Notes under the pieces: generated by a model
Told to the model about the DNA's origin: nothing
The model's database searches: none
What the model saw: the letters and a program-made list of their open reading frames with translations, nothing else
Shown: piece after piece, positions 4,646 to 5,667 of the stretch
Position numbering within the stretch: position 1 is the stretch's first letter
Layout of the letters: each line of letters opens with the position of its first letter
Assembly: GCA_002501695.1 (NCBI GenBank)
Contig: DANZ01000160.1
Span: forward strand, 6,308 to 11,974
DNA: 5,667 nt
Direction: 5' to 3'
Source: Methanolobus sp. UBA474
GTDB lineage: Archaea > Halobacteriota > Methanosarcinia > Methanosarcinales > Methanosarcinaceae
Program-made: the position numbers and the translations under genes

Positions 4646-5667
4646 GGCAAAAAACTTGCTTCAGACCCTGTTTCTCTTATACATCCCCGTTCCCTGAAGA
4701 ATCTCAGCTATCATCTTAATTCCCTTATAAGAGGACGGCTCTGGCTTAAGATACTCATAGGGATGGCGCTTGGCATTATCACGGGACTGGCACTTGGGCC
4801 TTCTGCCGGACTTGCGGACAGGGAGGTCTCATATATAATAGGTGAATGGCTGGCGCTTCCGGGATATATTTTCCTTGCACTGCTTCAGATGATCGTTATC
4901 CCTCTTGTCTTTGCATCCATTATCCGCGGGATCGCTGCAGGTGAGGATATGGAGCAGCTCAGGCAGGTAGGTCTGAGAACAGTTGGTTACTTCCTTGCGA
5001 CAACGGCTTTTGCCATAATGATCGGGCTTGGGCTGGCCCTGCTGATAAGCCCGGGCAGTTACATCAGCAATGAAATGGTTCAGCAGACGCTGGGGGGCAG
5101 TTCAGTGAACAACACTGTGAGCACGCCGGTAAGTGCGCCTGAGGTCCCGGGTATTGCAGAAGTTCCGGGAATGATCACTACTATACTGCCCACAAATCCT
5201 CTGGGCGCGCTTGCTACAGGACAGATGCTTCAGGTGGTCATCTTCTCTATGATCATAGGTGTGGCCCTTGTCTCCATGGCCCCTGTGCAGTCAAAACCAC
5301 TGCTCGAGTTGCTGGGCTCGCTGCAGGAGGTCAGCATGACCGTCGTACGCTGGAGCATGATGCTTGCACCTATTGCAGTGTTCGGGCTGATATGCAAGTT
5401 CACGATCAACCTTGGCATTGACGCTCTCCTGGGCATGCTGGTGTACGTGGGCACCGTGCTGCTTGGACTTCTGATACTGCTGGTCTTTTACATGGCGGTC
5501 GTTCTCATTGTGTCAAAAAGGGATCCCCTGGGATTCCTGCAATCCATCAGGGACGTATTATTACTCGCATTCTCTACATCAAGTTCCGCTGCCGTTATGC
5601 CCCTGTCTATCAAAGCAGCCGAAGAGAAGCTTGGCGTCAGGCCATCCATCTCCCAGTTCGTCATCCC
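4640..5667 (+). CDS. Dicarboxylate/amino acid:cation symporter (DAACS), 3' end missing
   Basis: The reading frame from ATG 4640 stays open to the window edge: 342 codons plus two bases. The product belongs to the sodium/proton:dicarboxylate symporter family (GltP/GltPh/DctA type), which takes up glutamate, aspartate or C4-dicarboxylates across the cytoplasmic membrane, usually as trimers. After a polar N-terminus of about 33 residues come helices near 35-53, 73-96 (with LLQMIVIPLVFASII) and 113-136. An exposed Ser/Val/Pro-rich loop (about 139-177) is followed by TTILPTNPLGALATGQMLQ (180-198) and further helices near 199-215, 235-252 and 262-291. The serine-rich re-entrant hairpin, seen as AFSTSSSAAVMP (310-321), is the family hallmark. 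The second hairpin and the cation-binding NMDGT-type motif should lie just beyond the window. Substrate cannot be told without those parts. ATG 4635 is out of frame and closes after about 20 codons. Lack of an SD suggests leaderless or SD-independent initiation. Confidence 0.93.
   Translation, partial: MPGKKLASDPVSLIHPRSLKNLSYHLNSLIRGRLWLKILIGMALGIITGLALGPSAGLADREVSYIIGEWLALPGYIFLALLQMIVIPLVFASIIRGIAAGEDMEQLRQVGLRTVGYFLATTAFAIMIGLGLALLISPGSYISNEMVQQTLGGSSVNNTVSTPVSAPEVPGIAEVPGMITTILPTNPLGALATGQMLQVVIFSMIIGVALVSMAPVQSKPLLELLGSLQEVSMTVVRWSMMLAPIAVFGLICKFTINLGIDALLGMLVYVGTVLLGLLILLVFYMAVVLIVSKRDPLGFLQSIRDVLLLAFSTSSSAAVMPLSIKAAEEKLGVRPSISQFVI

Noticed and set aside
1..5667. CRISPR array, insertion sequence or defence island
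   Set aside because: No regularly spaced repeats, transposase motifs, terminal inverted repeats or nuclease/helicase genes were seen on either strand.

Overview
The window most likely comes from a methylotrophic methanogenic archaeon of the Methanosarcinaceae. The strongest clue is a gene at 2002-3030 for an MtaA-type methylcobamide:coenzyme M methyltransferase. It carries the H-x-C...C zinc signature, and this enzyme class is essentially confined to methanogens. Other archaeal signs are A/T-rich TATA-like boxes instead of bacterial -35/-10 pairs, a DUF7544-type membrane protein, and a mix of genes with strong Shine-Dalgarno (SD) sites and genes with none. The genus cannot be settled from the sequence alone.

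Layout, left to right. A large polytopic membrane protein of unknown function (40-1119, +) is followed, after two small hairpins, by a Maf-family nucleotide pyrophosphatase (1199-1792, +). A 209-base spacer leads to mtaA (2002-3030, +). mtaA converges on an AhpD-like carboxymuconolactone decarboxylase family gene (3068-3370, -), with a hairpin terminator in the 37-base gap. Upstream of that gene, on the same strand, lies a small two-helix potassium channel (3437-3868, -). A divergent promoter region separates the channel from a small three-helix membrane protein resembling DUF5658 (4028-4438, +). After a 201-base spacer with no gene comes the start of a dicarboxylate/amino acid:cation symporter (4640 to the window edge, +), whose 3' end lies outside.

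The genes do not form one obvious pathway. mtaA acts in methyl-group entry into methanogenesis; its usual partners mtaB and mtaC are not in the window. Maf is a housekeeping nucleotide-pool enzyme. The channel and the symporter are separate ion and solute transport functions. Each gene seems to be its own transcription unit or part of a very short one.

I found no CRISPR array, RNA gene, insertion sequence or clear sign of horizontal transfer. The region looks like ordinary chromosomal backbone, and I do not see a new multi-gene system. The points worth a second look are mostly regulatory: the odd ribosome-binding region of mtaA, paired GCATGC-centred dyads around the symporter promoter and start codon, and a TTG start whose SD lies in a hairpin arm.
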